This document shows positions 1 to 8,715 of a DNA stretch of 64,000 bases, piece by piece. The translations under genes were made by a program, and so were the position numbers. Each line of letters opens with the position of its first letter. Within the stretch, counting starts at the first letter, position 1. The notes under the pieces were generated by a model that saw only the letters and a list, made by a program, of their open reading frames with translations, did not search any database and had not been told where the DNA came from. Source of the DNA: WHSW01 sp963846165 (GTDB lineage Bacteria > Actinomycetota > Thermoleophilia > Solirubrobacterales > 70-9). The stretch is from assembly GCA_963846165.1 (NCBI GenBank), contig CAWJUU010000007.1, forward strand, positions 248,001 through 312,000, given 5' to 3'.

Positions 1-792
1 TACACATACGGCGCACGTGAGGTCGACATCCGTGGCGCGATCCTCAAGCTGGCGCCGGGGCTGCTGGCGGCGCCGGCGCTGCTGATCGTCGCCGGGTTTC
101 TCGACGGGGGTGCGCAGGCAGGGCTTTGGATCGTCGCCCTGCTGATCGACTACGGGACCCCCTACCTGCGCGACGTCAGCGGCTTTCGCGTTTCCGCATC
201 CCACTTCGCCGAGCGCTTCGGGCTGATCGTGATCATCGCCCTCGGCGAGTCGATCGTCGCTGTCGGCGCCGGGCTCGAGGGGGATGCGCTCACCGGCGGC
301 GTGATCGTCGCCGCGGTGGCCGGGCTCGCGCTCGCGGCCGCGATGTGGTGGGCGTACTTCGACGTCGTCGCGCTCGTTGCCGAGCGCAAGCTCGCCGAGG
401 CCGATGGAATCGAGCGCAACCGGCTCGCGCGCGACTCGTGGGGCGTCCTTCACGGGCTCCTGATCGCCGGGATCATCCTCACCGCGCTCGGGGTCAAGAA
501 GACGGTCGGGGACGTCGACGTGGCATTGAAGGCGGTGCCCGCGGTGGCGCTCTGCGGCGGGGTCGCGATCTACCTGCTCGGGCATGTCGCGATCCGGTAT
601 CGCACCATCCACTCGCTCAACCGCCAGCGGGCCTTCGCGGCCCTGATCGCGCTGGCGCTGATCCCGTACGCAATCGAGGTCGACTCGCTGGCGGCGCTCG
701 TAACCGTTGCCGCGCTGATGGTCGGGGTGGTCGCCTATGAGGCGATCCACTTCCGCCAGCGCCGCGCCGAGCTGCGGGCGGCGCACGCGTGA
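1..792 (+). CDS. LtrA-family low temperature requirement membrane protein (5' end outside window)
   Basis: This is the last 263 codons of an LtrA-family integral membrane protein; the frame is open from base 1 and the start lies upstream. The family signature HFAERFGLIVIIALGES is seen at about residues 68-84 of the visible part. At least six further hydrophobic segments follow, and the protein ends in a short basic tail. LtrA proteins are multi-pass inner-membrane proteins whose biochemical role is not settled, so no substrate can be named. The next gene on the same strand starts 26 bases downstream, so the two may be co-transcribed. Confidence 0.85.
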   Translation, partial: YTYGAREVDIRGAILKLAPGLLAAPALLIVAGFLDGGAQAGLWIVALLIDYGTPYLRDVSGFRVSASHFAERFGLIVIIALGESIVAVGAGLEGDALTGGVIVAAVAGLALAAAMWWAYFDVVALVAERKLAEADGIERNRLARDSWGVLHGLLIAGIILTALGVKKTVGDVDVALKAVPAVALCGGVAIYLLGHVAIRYRTIHSLNRQRAFAALIALALIPYAIEVDSLAALVTVAALMVGVVAYEAIHFRQRRAELRAAHA

Positions 793-818
793 CACCGCCA
801 GACAGGTAGAAACCCGGC

Positions 819-1415
819 ATGCGCATCCTCGCCTTCAGCGACCTGCACCGCGACCTCGACCAGGCGGCCCGGCTGGTCGAGATCAGCACCGACGCCGACG
901 TCGTCGTCGGGGCCGGCGACTTCGCCTCGGTGCACGACGGGCTCGAGGAGATGATCGCTGCGCTGGCCGCGATCGAGACCCCAACCGTGCTCGTCCCCGG
1001 CAACAACGAGACCGAGGAGGCCCTTCGCGCAGCCGCCGGGTCATGGCCGGCGGCGACGGTCCTGCACGGCGAGGCGGCGACGATCGAGGGCGCCGAGTTC
1101 TTCGGCCTCGGCGCCGGTGTCCCGGTGACGCCCTGGGACTGGAGCTTCGACCTCACCGAAGAGGAGGCCGGCGAGCTTCTCACAGCTTGTCCCGACGGCG
1201 GCGTGCTCGTGGTTCATTCGCCACCCATCGGCCACGTCGACCAGTCGAGTGCCGGCGACCACCTCGGAAGCGCGGCGATCCTCGCCGCGATCGAGTCGAA
1301 GCAGCCGCTGCTCGCGATCTGCGGGCACATCCACGAGAGCTGGGGCGCCGAATCCGAGCTCGGCCCGACCCGGATCGTCAACCTCGGCCCCGCCGGCACC
1401 TGGTTCGAGCTCTGA
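819..1415 (+). CDS. Calcineurin-like metallophosphoesterase (198 aa)
   Basis: This is a small cytosolic metallophosphoesterase. The metal-binding blocks appear in the family order: FSDLHRD near residue 6 (D-x-H), GAGDF (GD), PGNNE (GNxE, the place of GNHD), VVHSPPIGH and CGHIHES (GHxH). The length matches single-domain YfcE- or Rv0805-like enzymes, with no extra domain. The substrate (phosphodiester or phosphomonoester) cannot be told from sequence. The start ATG has no clear Shine-Dalgarno sequence. The gene follows the LtrA-like gene closely and is convergent with the ABC permease gene downstream. Confidence 0.85.
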   Translation: MRILAFSDLHRDLDQAARLVEISTDADVVVGAGDFASVHDGLEEMIAALAAIETPTVLVPGNNETEEALRAAAGSWPAATVLHGEAATIEGAEFFGLGAGVPVTPWDWSFDLTEEEAGELLTACPDGGVLVVHSPPIGHVDQSSAGDHLGSAAILAAIESKQPLLAICGHIHESWGAESELGPTRIVNLGPAGTWFEL

Positions 1416-1428
1416 GCCGCCGCCGACC

Positions 1429-4014
1429 CTACTCGTACTGAAGCGCCTCGATCACATCGACGCGTGATGCGCGCCGGGCCGGGCCGATCGCGGCGACGAC
1501 CCCGATCAGGATCGCGGCGATCAGGACCGTGAGCGGCAGCGACGGCGAAACCGAGAGCTCGAGACCCTCGTCCGCAAGCGCGATCACCGCGGCGATCCCG
1601 AGCGCGAGCCCGACCACCGCACCGACAATCGCCCCGAGCAGCGCCGTGACCACGGACTCATACCGGATCATCCGCCGCACCTGGCGGCGCGAGGTGCCGA
1701 TCGCGCGCAGCATTCCCAGCTCGCGGGTCCGCTCGAAGATCGTCAGCGAGAGCGTGTTGACGACGCCGAAGATCGAGACGAGCACCGAGAGGCCGAGGAG
1801 CACATAGATCAGCGCAATCAGCTGGTCGATCTCCTGCTCGCGGTCTGCCTTGTACTCCTCCTGGGAGCGCGCTTCAGCGTTCGGAAAGCGCTCGGAGAGC
1901 AGCGTGTCGATCTGCTCGCGTATCTGTGCGGGGTCGGTGTCGTCGGCGAAGTTGACGAACGTCGTCGAGTCGTCGCGGGCGCCGAGCCGGTCGCGCACGG
2001 TGTCGCGGGCCAACGCGACCTTGTCGACGATGAACCGGCTGCGCTCCGTGATTCCCTCGATCGTCGCGGTGACCACGTCGCCGCTGGGCCCCGTGACCTC
2101 GATCGCGTCGCCGACCGCGAAGCCGTTGTCCTCGGCGAAGTTCTCATCGACGATCGCCTCGTCGGGGCCGAGCCCGGCGACTGTCTCGTCAGAGCCCTGC
2201 TTCCAATCGAGGCTGGCCACCTGACCAAGGGTCTCGGGATCGATCCCCGCGAGCTGCACCTCCTCAGCCCCGGGGTCGATCTCGGCGGGGATCAGGGTCA
2301 CCGGCGAGACCACCTCGACTCCCTCGAGCCTCGCGACCTCGTCGGCGATCTTCGATGGGATCGGCGAGAAGCCGTCGGTGTTGACGATCGCGACATCGCC
2401 GACGAACTGGCGGTCGAGCGTCTCCGTGAACGACGCCCGGATCGAGGAGGCGAAGACGCCGACGAAGACGACCAGGGCGACACCGATCATCAGCGCCGCG
2501 GCGGTGGTCGCCGTGCGTGCGGGCTGGCGCTGAGCGTTCTCGCGGGCAAGGCGCCCTGTGATCCCTCGCAGGCGCTCGATCGGCCAGCCGATCGCGCTCG
2601 CAAGCGGGACGACGAAGCGGTCTCCGATCATCGCCAGGCCGATGAACACCAGCACCAGGCCGAGCCCGAGGATCGGCAGGGCCGAACCGAAGTCCCCGGT
2701 CGCGAACATGCCGAGGGCGAGCAGAACGATGCCGAAGCCGATCAGGATCGAGGCGATGATCGTCTTGCGCCGCGAGCGCGCGCGCTCCGCCTCGGTGCCA
2801 CCGGCGCTCTCGACCAGCGCCTCGAGCGGCGCCACTCGAGTCGCCCGGCGCGCCGGGCTGAGCGCCGCGGCAACGGTCGTCAACACGCCGACCGCGATCG
2901 AGATCGCGATCGTCGCGCCGTCGAGCGACAGGCCAGAGGTCGGCAATCCGAAGCCCATCGCCTCGAACAGCCCCTTGATCAGCAGGACGAAGCCGAAGCC
3001 CCCGGCGATCCCGAGCAGCGAGGCGAGCAGGCCGACCAGCGCCGCCTCGATCAGGACGGCCGTGAGCACCTGGCGCGACGAGGCGCCGAGCGTGCGCAAG
3101 AGCGCGAACTCGCGCGTCCGCTGGGCGACCGTGATCGAGAAGGTGTTGAAGATCAGGAACGCGCCCACGAACACGGCGACCCCGGCAAAGATCAGCAGCG
3201 CGGTCGAGAGGAACCCGAAACCCTCCTGGATGTCGCCGGCGTCCTCGGTGGCGGTCTGCTCGCCGGTGCGGACCTCAACCTCTTCGGGGGGCAGGGCGGC
3301 GGCGATCGCGGCCGCCAGGGTCGCGCCGGCGGTGCCATCGGCGGCGACGACGTCGATCTCGTCAACCCGCCCCTCCTTGCCCGTCAGCCGCTGAGCTTCG
3401 GCGAGCGTGAACTCCGCCAGGCTCGCGCCTCCGAGCGTGGCGCCGGACCCGAACTCCCCGATGCCGGCGACGGTGTAGTCGGTCTCGCCGGCGGCGCCGG
3501 TGATCCTGATCGTGTCGCCGACCTCGTAGCCCTCGTCCTCGGCCGTGATGCTGTCGATCGCGACCTCGTCGCCGTCCGCCGGATGGTCGCCGGCGACGAT
3601 CGTGAACGGCTGGAAGGGAACGTCATCGGGAACGACGCTGATCGCGATGTGCGGCGGCCCGCCTTGGGGCGGGCCGATCCTGTCGCCCTGCTCGTCGACG
3701 ATCGTGATCGTGTCGTCGCCGATCGTCCCGACGGCCTGCTCGACCCCGTCGACAGCCTTGACCTCGGCCACCAGCTCCTCGGGCAGCGCGCGGGCGAACG
3801 AGGTGCCGAACTCTCCCTCGACCGCCACCCTCGGTCGCACGGTGACGTCGATCCCCTCGTTGACCTCGGTGAAGATGTCGTCGAATGACCTGTTCACCGA
3901 ATCGGTGAGCATCATCGTCCCGGCGATCATCGCGACGCCGAAGAAGACCGCCGCCGCGGTTGAGAAGGCGCGGAGCTTGCGGGCGCCGAAGTTCCGAATC
4001 GCGAGCGAGAGCAC
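1429..4014 (-). CDS. MacB/FtsX-type ABC transporter permease (861 aa)
   Basis: This is the membrane subunit of a MacB-like ABC system, the type that exports or extracts lipids, lipoproteins or peptides by mechanotransmission. A first transmembrane helix at about residues 15-37 is followed by a long extracytoplasmic domain (about 45-255). Three helices come next, then a second copy of the module with its own extracytoplasmic domain and three C-terminal helices. The FtsX motif is visible twice (FALLRTLGASSRQV and LGMLRAIGTSRRQV). Two tandem modules in one chain are typical of actinobacterial members about 850 residues long. The ATPase gene lies 9 bases upstream, so the two form an operon and probably a complex. 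Confidence 0.93.
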   Translation of the reverse strand: MLSLAIRNFGARKLRAFSTAAAVFFGVAMIAGTMMLTDSVNRSFDDIFTEVNEGIDVTVRPRVAVEGEFGTSFARALPEELVAEVKAVDGVEQAVGTIGDDTITIVDEQGDRIGPPQGGPPHIAISVVPDDVPFQPFTIVAGDHPADGDEVAIDSITAEDEGYEVGDTIRITGAAGETDYTVAGIGEFGSGATLGGASLAEFTLAEAQRLTGKEGRVDEIDVVAADGTAGATLAAAIAAALPPEEVEVRTGEQTATEDAGDIQEGFGFLSTALLIFAGVAVFVGAFLIFNTFSITVAQRTREFALLRTLGASSRQVLTAVLIEAALVGLLASLLGIAGGFGFVLLIKGLFEAMGFGLPTSGLSLDGATIAISIAVGVLTTVAAALSPARRATRVAPLEALVESAGGTEAERARSRRKTIIASILIGFGIVLLALGMFATGDFGSALPILGLGLVLVFIGLAMIGDRFVVPLASAIGWPIERLRGITGRLARENAQRQPARTATTAAALMIGVALVVFVGVFASSIRASFTETLDRQFVGDVAIVNTDGFSPIPSKIADEVARLEGVEVVSPVTLIPAEIDPGAEEVQLAGIDPETLGQVASLDWKQGSDETVAGLGPDEAIVDENFAEDNGFAVGDAIEVTGPSGDVVTATIEGITERSRFIVDKVALARDTVRDRLGARDDSTTFVNFADDTDPAQIREQIDTLLSERFPNAEARSQEEYKADREQEIDQLIALIYVLLGLSVLVSIFGVVNTLSLTIFERTRELGMLRAIGTSRRQVRRMIRYESVVTALLGAIVGAVVGLALGIAAVIALADEGLELSVSPSLPLTVLIAAILIGVVAAIGPARRASRVDVIEALQYE

Positions 4015-4023
4015 TACGCCGCG

Positions 4024-4752
4024 CTAGGCCTGCATCAGGGCCAGGACCTGGTCGGGGCCGTCGACCCTGGTGTCACTGGCGACCTTGCCGTCGGCGAGCA
4101 GCACCACGCGGTCGGCATAGGAGGCGACGCGCGGATCGTGGGTGACCATGATCACGGTGCGGCCCAGCTCGTCGACCGACCGGCGCAGGAGCTCGAGCAC
4201 CTGCGAGCTGGAGGCGGAGTCGAGGTTGCCGGTCGGCTCGTCGGCAAACACCACCGCCGGCTTTGAGACCAGCGCCCTGGCGATCGCCACCCGCTGCTGC
4301 TGACCGCCGGAGAGCTCGGCCGGCCGATGGGTGCGACGGTCGGCGATCCCGACTGTCTCGAGCAGCGTCTCGAGCCACTCGGCGTCGGGCTCGCGACCGG
4401 CGATCCGCAGCGGGAGGGTGATGTTCTCCTCCGCGCTCAGCACCGGAATCAGGTTGAAGAACTGGAATACGAAGCCAAGCTTGTCGCGGCGCAGCTCGGT
4501 CAGGGCACCATCGCCGAGCGAGGTGATCTCGGTGCCGTCGATCCAGACCTCGCCCGAGGTCGGGCGATCGAGGCCGGCGAGCACGTGCATCAGCGTCGAC
4601 TTGCCGGATCCGGAGGGGCCGACGATGCTGGTCAGCTCGCCGGCCGGGAAGCCGAGCGTGACGCCATCGAGTGCGTCGACCGCGGCCTCACCCTCGCCGA
4701 AGCGCCGGCGGACCTCGTCGCACCGCACCGCCTGCTGGATTTCACCCTCCAT
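4024..4752 (-). CDS. ABC transporter ATP-binding protein, LolD/MacB type
   Basis: This is the ATPase partner of the permease encoded immediately downstream. Walker A (GPSGSGKST), Q-loop (VFQFFN), signature (LSGGQQQR), Walker B (VVFADEPTGNLD) and switch histidine (VTHDPR) are all present in a single 242-residue domain. I use the ATG at 4752 because a TAGCGT hexamer ends 8 bases upstream, which fits a leaderless transcript. An in-frame GTG at 4776 would add eight residues. The cargo of the transporter is unknown. Confidence 0.93.
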   Translation of the reverse strand: MEGEIQQAVRCDEVRRRFGEGEAAVDALDGVTLGFPAGELTSIVGPSGSGKSTLMHVLAGLDRPTSGEVWIDGTEITSLGDGALTELRRDKLGFVFQFFNLIPVLSAEENITLPLRIAGREPDAEWLETLLETVGIADRRTHRPAELSGGQQQRVAIARALVSKPAVVFADEPTGNLDSASSSQVLELLRRSVDELGRTVIMVTHDPRVASYADRVVLLADGKVASDTRVDGPDQVLALMQA

Positions 4753-4760
4753 CGTCCGGC

Positions 4761-4766
4761 ACGCTA
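4761..4766 (-). promoter_or_regulatory. Putative leaderless -10 element (TAGCGT) of the ABC exporter operon
   Basis: TAGCGT reads on the minus strand and is followed by 8 bases and then the ATG at 4752. There is no Shine-Dalgarno sequence between them. The spacing is what is expected when transcription starts at the first base of the start codon. Confidence 0.45.
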
Positions 4767-4855
4767 ACGAACCCACGGCGGACCGGGGTACGGATAACCG
4801 AACAGCGACCCTTTCGGCAAGCCGCTTGCGAACGAGGAGCTGGGCTTGCGGACTG

Positions 4856-5344
4856 CTAGTGGGGCGCGGCGGCGCCGTTGCGCTTGACCGCCAACCATTC
4901 GCCGCCGAACTCGGTCACGTCGTGGCAGAAGACCTCGCCCCTGGGATCGTACTCGTAGCCATAGACGGGATGGCCGTCATATGTGACCTGCTCGCCCCCG
5001 TGGTTGCGGACCGTGGTCCCGATCAGACGCTCCTTGACACCCTTGCCGGCGACGATCTCGCCGCGGGCGTCGAGCGGCGGCCACGCCTCGGCGCACTCGC
5101 CGTAGCACTGGCTCTCGGAGCCCTTGTCGGCGGTGAACTTGTAGATCGCGTAGCCGTTCGCGAACAGCACCTTCCCGTAGGGCGAGCGCGTGAGCTTCAG
5201 CTTCGTCTGCTGCGGCTCGGCCCGCTCTGCCGCCCCGGCCGCCTTCGCCGTCGCGTCCACGCGCCAGTCGTCGCCCGGTGCGGCGCCCGCCAACGCCATC
5301 GCCGTGGCCGCGACCGTCGCCAGGACCAGCCGTTTGCCGTTCAC
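4856..5344 (-). CDS. Secreted lipoprotein-repeat protein (PF03640/COG4315-like)
   Basis: The 162-residue product starts at a GTG preceded by a good ribosome binding site (GGGAGG, 5 bases upstream). An N-terminal signal sequence (about 1-22, ending near AGA) is followed by an Ala-rich linker. The body carries the family repeat of the Yx(FWY)xxD type, seen as YAIYKFTAD, and a second copy around the VTYDGHPVYGYEYDP segment. A Cys pair in SQCYGECAEAWPP is typical of the family. The protein probably acts outside the membrane; members are linked loosely to surface redox or stress functions, but no reaction is established. No lipobox cysteine is seen after the signal, so it may be secreted rather than lipidated. 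Confidence 0.8.
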   Translation of the reverse strand: MNGKRLVLATVAATAMALAGAAPGDDWRVDATAKAAGAAERAEPQQTKLKLTRSPYGKVLFANGYAIYKFTADKGSESQCYGECAEAWPPLDARGEIVAGKGVKERLIGTTVRNHGGEQVTYDGHPVYGYEYDPRGEVFCHDVTEFGGEWLAVKRNGAAAPH

Positions 5345-5705
5345 GTCGTCCTCCCGCTCATCGCCATCGGGAGCTGAGTGTCGGCAACCGACCTTCCGTT
5401 ACGTGAACGAGAACACGGCGTCGTGCCGTCCTCGGGGCCTGCTCGCACCGTGTCACCATCTGCGGACGCTGGCAACGGTGCCCGACCGCAGACCCGCTGC
5501 GGAGAACTACGGTCGCTAGCGACGCGGTCCAGTCGCTGGCAGCGCGTGCGGGCGAGCTCGCGGGCACCGCCGAACGCGCTCTCGACGATTCGCCGGTCTG
5601 AGCGCGGAGGCGGCGGCGCTGGTCCCGCGGAACCTCCCCGTTTTCAGGTAGATCGAGCCTGGGTGGCGTTCCGCTCGGACGGTCGCGTGGCGCATGGCCG
5701 GGCTT

Positions 5706-5908
5706 CGTTGGCAGTGAGGGGAGGCCTGGTGCGAGCCCAGGTCACAAACCCCGACCTCAACAGTCCCTCGGCGTCGAGACGAGGTTGTTGTCGTCATAGA
5801 GCACGAACCCGCCATCGAAGCTTGGCGAGGCATTGAGGCCGAGGTTTGTGACCTCGAGGCCGACCGAAAGGGCCCGCGCCAAGCCCAACTCCTCCCCTCA
5901 CTGACAAC
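5706..5908. repeat. Imperfect inverted-repeat island in a 627 bp non-coding stretch
   Basis: The interval 5345-5971 has no gene I can support. Inside it, two facing copies of a composite sequence are seen. Each contains GTTGnCAGTGAGGGGAGG and, 23-43 bases later, GTCACAAACCnCGnCCTCAA. Copy A runs 5706-5760 on the plus strand; copy B runs 5908-5833 on the minus strand; about 72 bases separate them. On the minus strand, 5757-5897 is open for 46 codons with coding-like composition (the text FDGGFVLYDDNNLVSTPRDC before the stop). A GGGGAGGAG box precedes a TTG codon there. This could be a small gene, a decayed gene end, or part of a mobile miniature element. Bases 5345-5705 show nothing else. Confidence 0.4.
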
Positions 5909-5971
5909 CGACCCGGTCTCGCGCCCCGCCCCGGCACGAGCGGAACGCCACCAGCACCCCGACCTCGCGAC

Positions 5972-6472
5972 TCAGCCGTCCTGCACCCGATGTCCGCGTG
6001 CCCTGCCGACGACGGCGAGGGCGGCAAAGGCGATCCGGAGCGGCGGCTGCGGGCCGGCGAGCCGGAAGACGTCGCCGTACTCGTCGAGCAGCACCGCGAA
6101 GGCCAGCACGCTTGGCCTGCCGCCGGCCATTGCGCTCGCCGCGGCAAGGTCGCGAAACCATTGCTCGGTGCGGCCACCGGGCCGAGTCTCCCAGGACACC
6201 TTCGCGGGACTCGCCGCTGGATTCCACATCTGGTGGACTGCGCCACGCGGGATCTCGATCACGTCGCCGACGGCGAGGTCGCGCTCGATGCCGTCGACCC
6301 GGGTGCGCAGAGTTCCGTCGAGGACCCGAAAACGCTCGTCCTGTGCCGGGTGAAAGTGTTTCGGAGGCGGGTCGCCGTTCGCTCCGTACTCGGCCTCGAC
6401 CTCGAGCACCGCCGGGGCGCTGTTGCGGATCATCACCCACTCGGTCGGCGTGAGCTCGAGCCTGTCGCTCAT
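5972..6472 (-). CDS. Cupin-domain protein (166 aa)
   Basis: This is a single small beta-barrel cupin. Motif 1 is seen as PPPKHFHPAQDERFRVLDG (about residues 38-56: His-x-His, then Glu) and motif 2 as GDVIEIPRGAVHQMWN (about 77-92). The metal ligands H, H, E and H are therefore in place. Such proteins bind a metal and either catalyse small-molecule oxidation or isomerisation, or serve as ligand sensors; the substrate here is unknown. The C-terminal 45 residues are hydrophobic and may form a dimer arm or a membrane-associated tail. The ATG at 6472 follows a G-rich box (GGGGGG) at normal spacing, while an earlier start would overlap the hydrolase gene upstream. Confidence 0.8.
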   Translation of the reverse strand: MSDRLELTPTEWVMIRNSAPAVLEVEAEYGANGDPPPKHFHPAQDERFRVLDGTLRTRVDGIERDLAVGDVIEIPRGAVHQMWNPAASPAKVSWETRPGGRTEQWFRDLAAASAMAGGRPSVLAFAVLLDEYGDVFRLAGPQPPLRIAFAALAVVGRARGHRVQDG

Positions 6473-6492
6473 CGCGTCCCCCCCGGGCGCGG

Positions 6493-7371
6493 TCAGCACT
6501 TCTCCACCTGCTTGGCGATCGCTCGGGCACGGGCCTGGTAGCCGGTCGCGTTGACGTGGACGCCGTCGCCCGCGAGCAAGCCGCGATTCCGCGACACCAG
6601 CCCGGTCCAGTCGACCATGCGGAAGTTCTTGTTGTGGCGCGCGGCGTCGGCGATCACGTGGTTATAGCCCGAGTAGCTCGTCCCGCCCACCGGTGGGCGG
6701 AGGATGTTGGGGACGACGACACAGCGCGTCCCCCCGGCGATCTGCAACGTCGCCTCGATCGCGTTGCGGAAGGTGCTCACGGCGCCCGGCGAGTCATTGG
6801 TGCCGAGGGCGAAGACGATCACCGCCGGCAGGCCACCGCGCCGGCGCAGGATCGAGACGCCCTCCGGCGCATGGCGCGAAATCGAGACCGACTGCTCCAC
6901 CCTCCAGCGCCGCAGCGCGCCCGGGAGGTAGGGCCTCGTGCCCTGACCGAGCGAGTCGCCGATCGAGAAGACGCTGCGCTCGCGGAGTACGAGGCTGTCG
7001 CGGTCGACCGCCTTGCCGCCCTCGAACCAGGTGAGCCTGTACTTGCCGGCGCCGTCGACGTCGAACCGCGTCCGTGACCGCTGGCCCGGGTTGTTGGTGC
7101 GGCGGTCGTTGCAGCGCTGACGCGAGCCGCGCTTGCGGGTGCAGAGCCTGTAGGCGACCTGACGGCGGCCGAAGGCGCGGAAGACCGCGACCGGATGGTC
7201 GCCCTCGAAGCAGAACCGGTCGCCGTGCTTGCCCTTGGCGCCGCACGAAGGGTAGGCGCTGAACGGCTTCGCGGGCTGAACGTCCGCGCCGGCCGGAGCC
7301 AGCCCGATCGCCAGCACCGCCGCGGCCCCCGCCAACAGCCAGACCCTCATCCCGGTCAGCGTATCCGTCAT
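6493..7371 (-). CDS. Secreted SGNH/GDSL-type hydrolase
   Basis: The 292-residue product has a signal peptide (MRVWLLAGAAAVLAIGLAPAGA, here split by the start choice: the ATG at 7371 gives a 7-residue preface, the ATG at 7350 begins at MRVWLL). A Cys-containing domain of about 100 residues comes first. The SGNH block follows: FSIGDSLGQG (nucleophile Ser), ALGTNDSPG (Asn), and DGVHVNATG near the C-terminus (Asp and His). The catalytic set for an esterase, lipase or carbohydrate O-deacetylase is thus complete, acting outside the cell. The ATG at 7371 overlaps the stop of the upstream MFS gene as ATGA, which favours translational coupling and the longer start. Confidence 0.8.
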   Translation of the reverse strand: MTDTLTGMRVWLLAGAAAVLAIGLAPAGADVQPAKPFSAYPSCGAKGKHGDRFCFEGDHPVAVFRAFGRRQVAYRLCTRKRGSRQRCNDRRTNNPGQRSRTRFDVDGAGKYRLTWFEGGKAVDRDSLVLRERSVFSIGDSLGQGTRPYLPGALRRWRVEQSVSISRHAPEGVSILRRRGGLPAVIVFALGTNDSPGAVSTFRNAIEATLQIAGGTRCVVVPNILRPPVGGTSYSGYNHVIADAARHNKNFRMVDWTGLVSRNRGLLAGDGVHVNATGYQARARAIAKQVEKC

Positions 7372-8525
7372 CCCGGCGCGGGCTCGGTCGCCGCAGCGCT
7401 GCTCGGGCGCAACGCGACGACCGCCAACGCGATCACGAACAGGATGGCGACCAGCCCGTAGGCGATCCCGTCGGAGCTCATATCGGCGAGCGTTACGACG
7501 CCCGAGCCGCCGAGCACCTGCCCGCCGGACCACGCGAAGCTGACCAGCGCGGTGGCGAAGGCGAGGTCGAGGCCGGCCGCCTCGGCGTTGTCGGAGAGCA
7601 GCGCCATCGACGGGGTCCAGATCAGGCTCATCGCGAGGAAGACGGCGACGACGAAGAGGCCGACGCCGGCGATCGTGCCGGGCAGCGACGCGACCAGGGC
7701 AACGGCGGCGGTGAGCCCGAGCCCGATCCGGATCGGGGTCACCCGCCCGCGCCGATCGGAAAGCCGTCCGATCGAGGGGCTGATCACACCCTCGATCGCT
7801 GCCGAGGCGAGGAACACCGCGCCGACCGCTACCCCGCTCGCGCCGAGCTCGTCCAGCCGCAGCGGCGCGAGCACGTCGACGAGCCCGGCGAGGATCGACG
7901 GCAGGGCGACGAGACAGAAGCCCGCGACCACCGGTGGCGTCAGGACCGCGGCGACCACCTTGCGTAGGCCCGGCACCGGCGACGGCGCGATGCCGGGTGT
8001 CGCCAGCACCCAGGCAAAGAGGATCGCAACGAGCACGCCGACGCTGGAAAAGATCACCTCGGTCCCGGCAACGGTGGCGAGCACTCCGATCACCGGCCCG
8101 ATCAGCAGCCCGACGATCGCGACCGCGAGCACGCCGCCGAGCATCTCGCCGCGGCGATCACGCGGGCCCGCCGCCAGCACCCACGCGAGCCCGCCGGTCC
8201 AGGCACACGCGCCACCGACTCCCTGAACGAAGCGGGCGGCGTCGAGAAGCGCGACCGAGTCGACGAACGCAAAGACGACGCTGGCGACGGCGAGCAGACC
8301 GAGCCCGGTGAGCATCACCTGCCGGACCCCGATCCGGGCCGCGAGCCAGCCCGCCGGCAGTGCCGCGAGAAGCGTGCCCGCGGCATACGACGCGCTCAGC
8401 ACCCCCGCCGCCGACTTCGAGAGCCCGAGGTCGTCGGAGTACTCCGGCAGCAGCGGCACGATCGCCGAGAAGTACATGGTCTCGACGAGGATCACCGCCG
8501 AGACGAGGATGAACAGCCGCCGCAT
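7368..8525 (-). CDS. MFS transporter (385 aa)
   Basis: This major facilitator protein has twelve predicted hydrophobic helices. The family loop motif between helices 2 and 3 is visible as AGWLAARIGVRQVM, and its counterpart between helices 8 and 9 as GRLSDRRGRVTPIR. It belongs to the drug/sugar-type exporters of about 390 residues; the substrate cannot be assigned. A TACCGT hexamer ends 6 bases before the ATG, so the transcript is probably leaderless. Its stop overlaps the start of the secreted hydrolase gene, so both are likely made together. Confidence 0.9.
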   Translation of the reverse strand: MRRLFILVSAVILVETMYFSAIVPLLPEYSDDLGLSKSAAGVLSASYAAGTLLAALPAGWLAARIGVRQVMLTGLGLLAVASVVFAFVDSVALLDAARFVQGVGGACAWTGGLAWVLAAGPRDRRGEMLGGVLAVAIVGLLIGPVIGVLATVAGTEVIFSSVGVLVAILFAWVLATPGIAPSPVPGLRKVVAAVLTPPVVAGFCLVALPSILAGLVDVLAPLRLDELGASGVAVGAVFLASAAIEGVISPSIGRLSDRRGRVTPIRIGLGLTAAVALVASLPGTIAGVGLFVVAVFLAMSLIWTPSMALLSDNAEAAGLDLAFATALVSFAWSGGQVLGGSGVVTLADMSSDGIAYGLVAILFVIALAVVALRPSSAAATEPAPG

Positions 8526-8531
8526 CCACCG

Positions 8532-8537
8532 ACGGTA
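8532..8537 (-). promoter_or_regulatory. Putative leaderless -10 element (TACCGT) of the MFS-hydrolase operon
   Basis: TACCGT lies on the minus strand, 6 bases before the ATG at 8525. No Shine-Dalgarno sequence is present. Confidence 0.45.
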
Positions 8538-8558
8538 GCGCCAGTCCGTACGCCCCGG

Positions 8559-8651
8559 TCAGCCGGGCCCGAAGATGGCCAGGTGCAGGAGGCCGGCGGC
8601 GAACCCGAGCACGGCGCCGTGCAGGAGCAGCAGCCATTCGTCCTCGCGCAT
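8559..8651 (-). CDS. Putative 30-residue hydrophobic micro-protein
   Basis: This short frame encodes a charged head (MREDEW) followed by one hydrophobic stretch of about 21 residues (LLLLHGAVLGFAAGLLHLAI), a plausible single transmembrane helix, and ends FGPG. It sits alone between two convincing genes. It carries the same promoter pattern as several real starts in this window: TACGCT, 8 bases, ATG. I recognise no family. It could be a small membrane protein or a chance frame; codon choice is GC-rich at third positions like the neighbours. Confidence 0.35.
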   Translation of the reverse strand: MREDEWLLLLHGAVLGFAAGLLHLAIFGPG

Positions 8652-8659
8652 CGCCAGCG

Positions 8660-8665
8660 AGCGTA
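8660..8665 (-). promoter_or_regulatory. Putative leaderless -10 element (TACGCT) of the micro-ORF
   Basis: TACGCT on the minus strand ends 8 bases before the ATG at 8651, matching the spacing seen at other starts here. Confidence 0.3.
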
Positions 8666-8715
8666 GACCGGCGTCGATGGTCGACGCGCCGGTAGAGAAC
8701 GGCCCTGGGCGGCCG

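Noticed and set aside
5378..5836. Open frame of 152 codons upstream of the repeat lipoprotein gene
   Set aside because: No ribosome binding site, no motif, and composition unlike neighbouring proteins; treated as non-coding.
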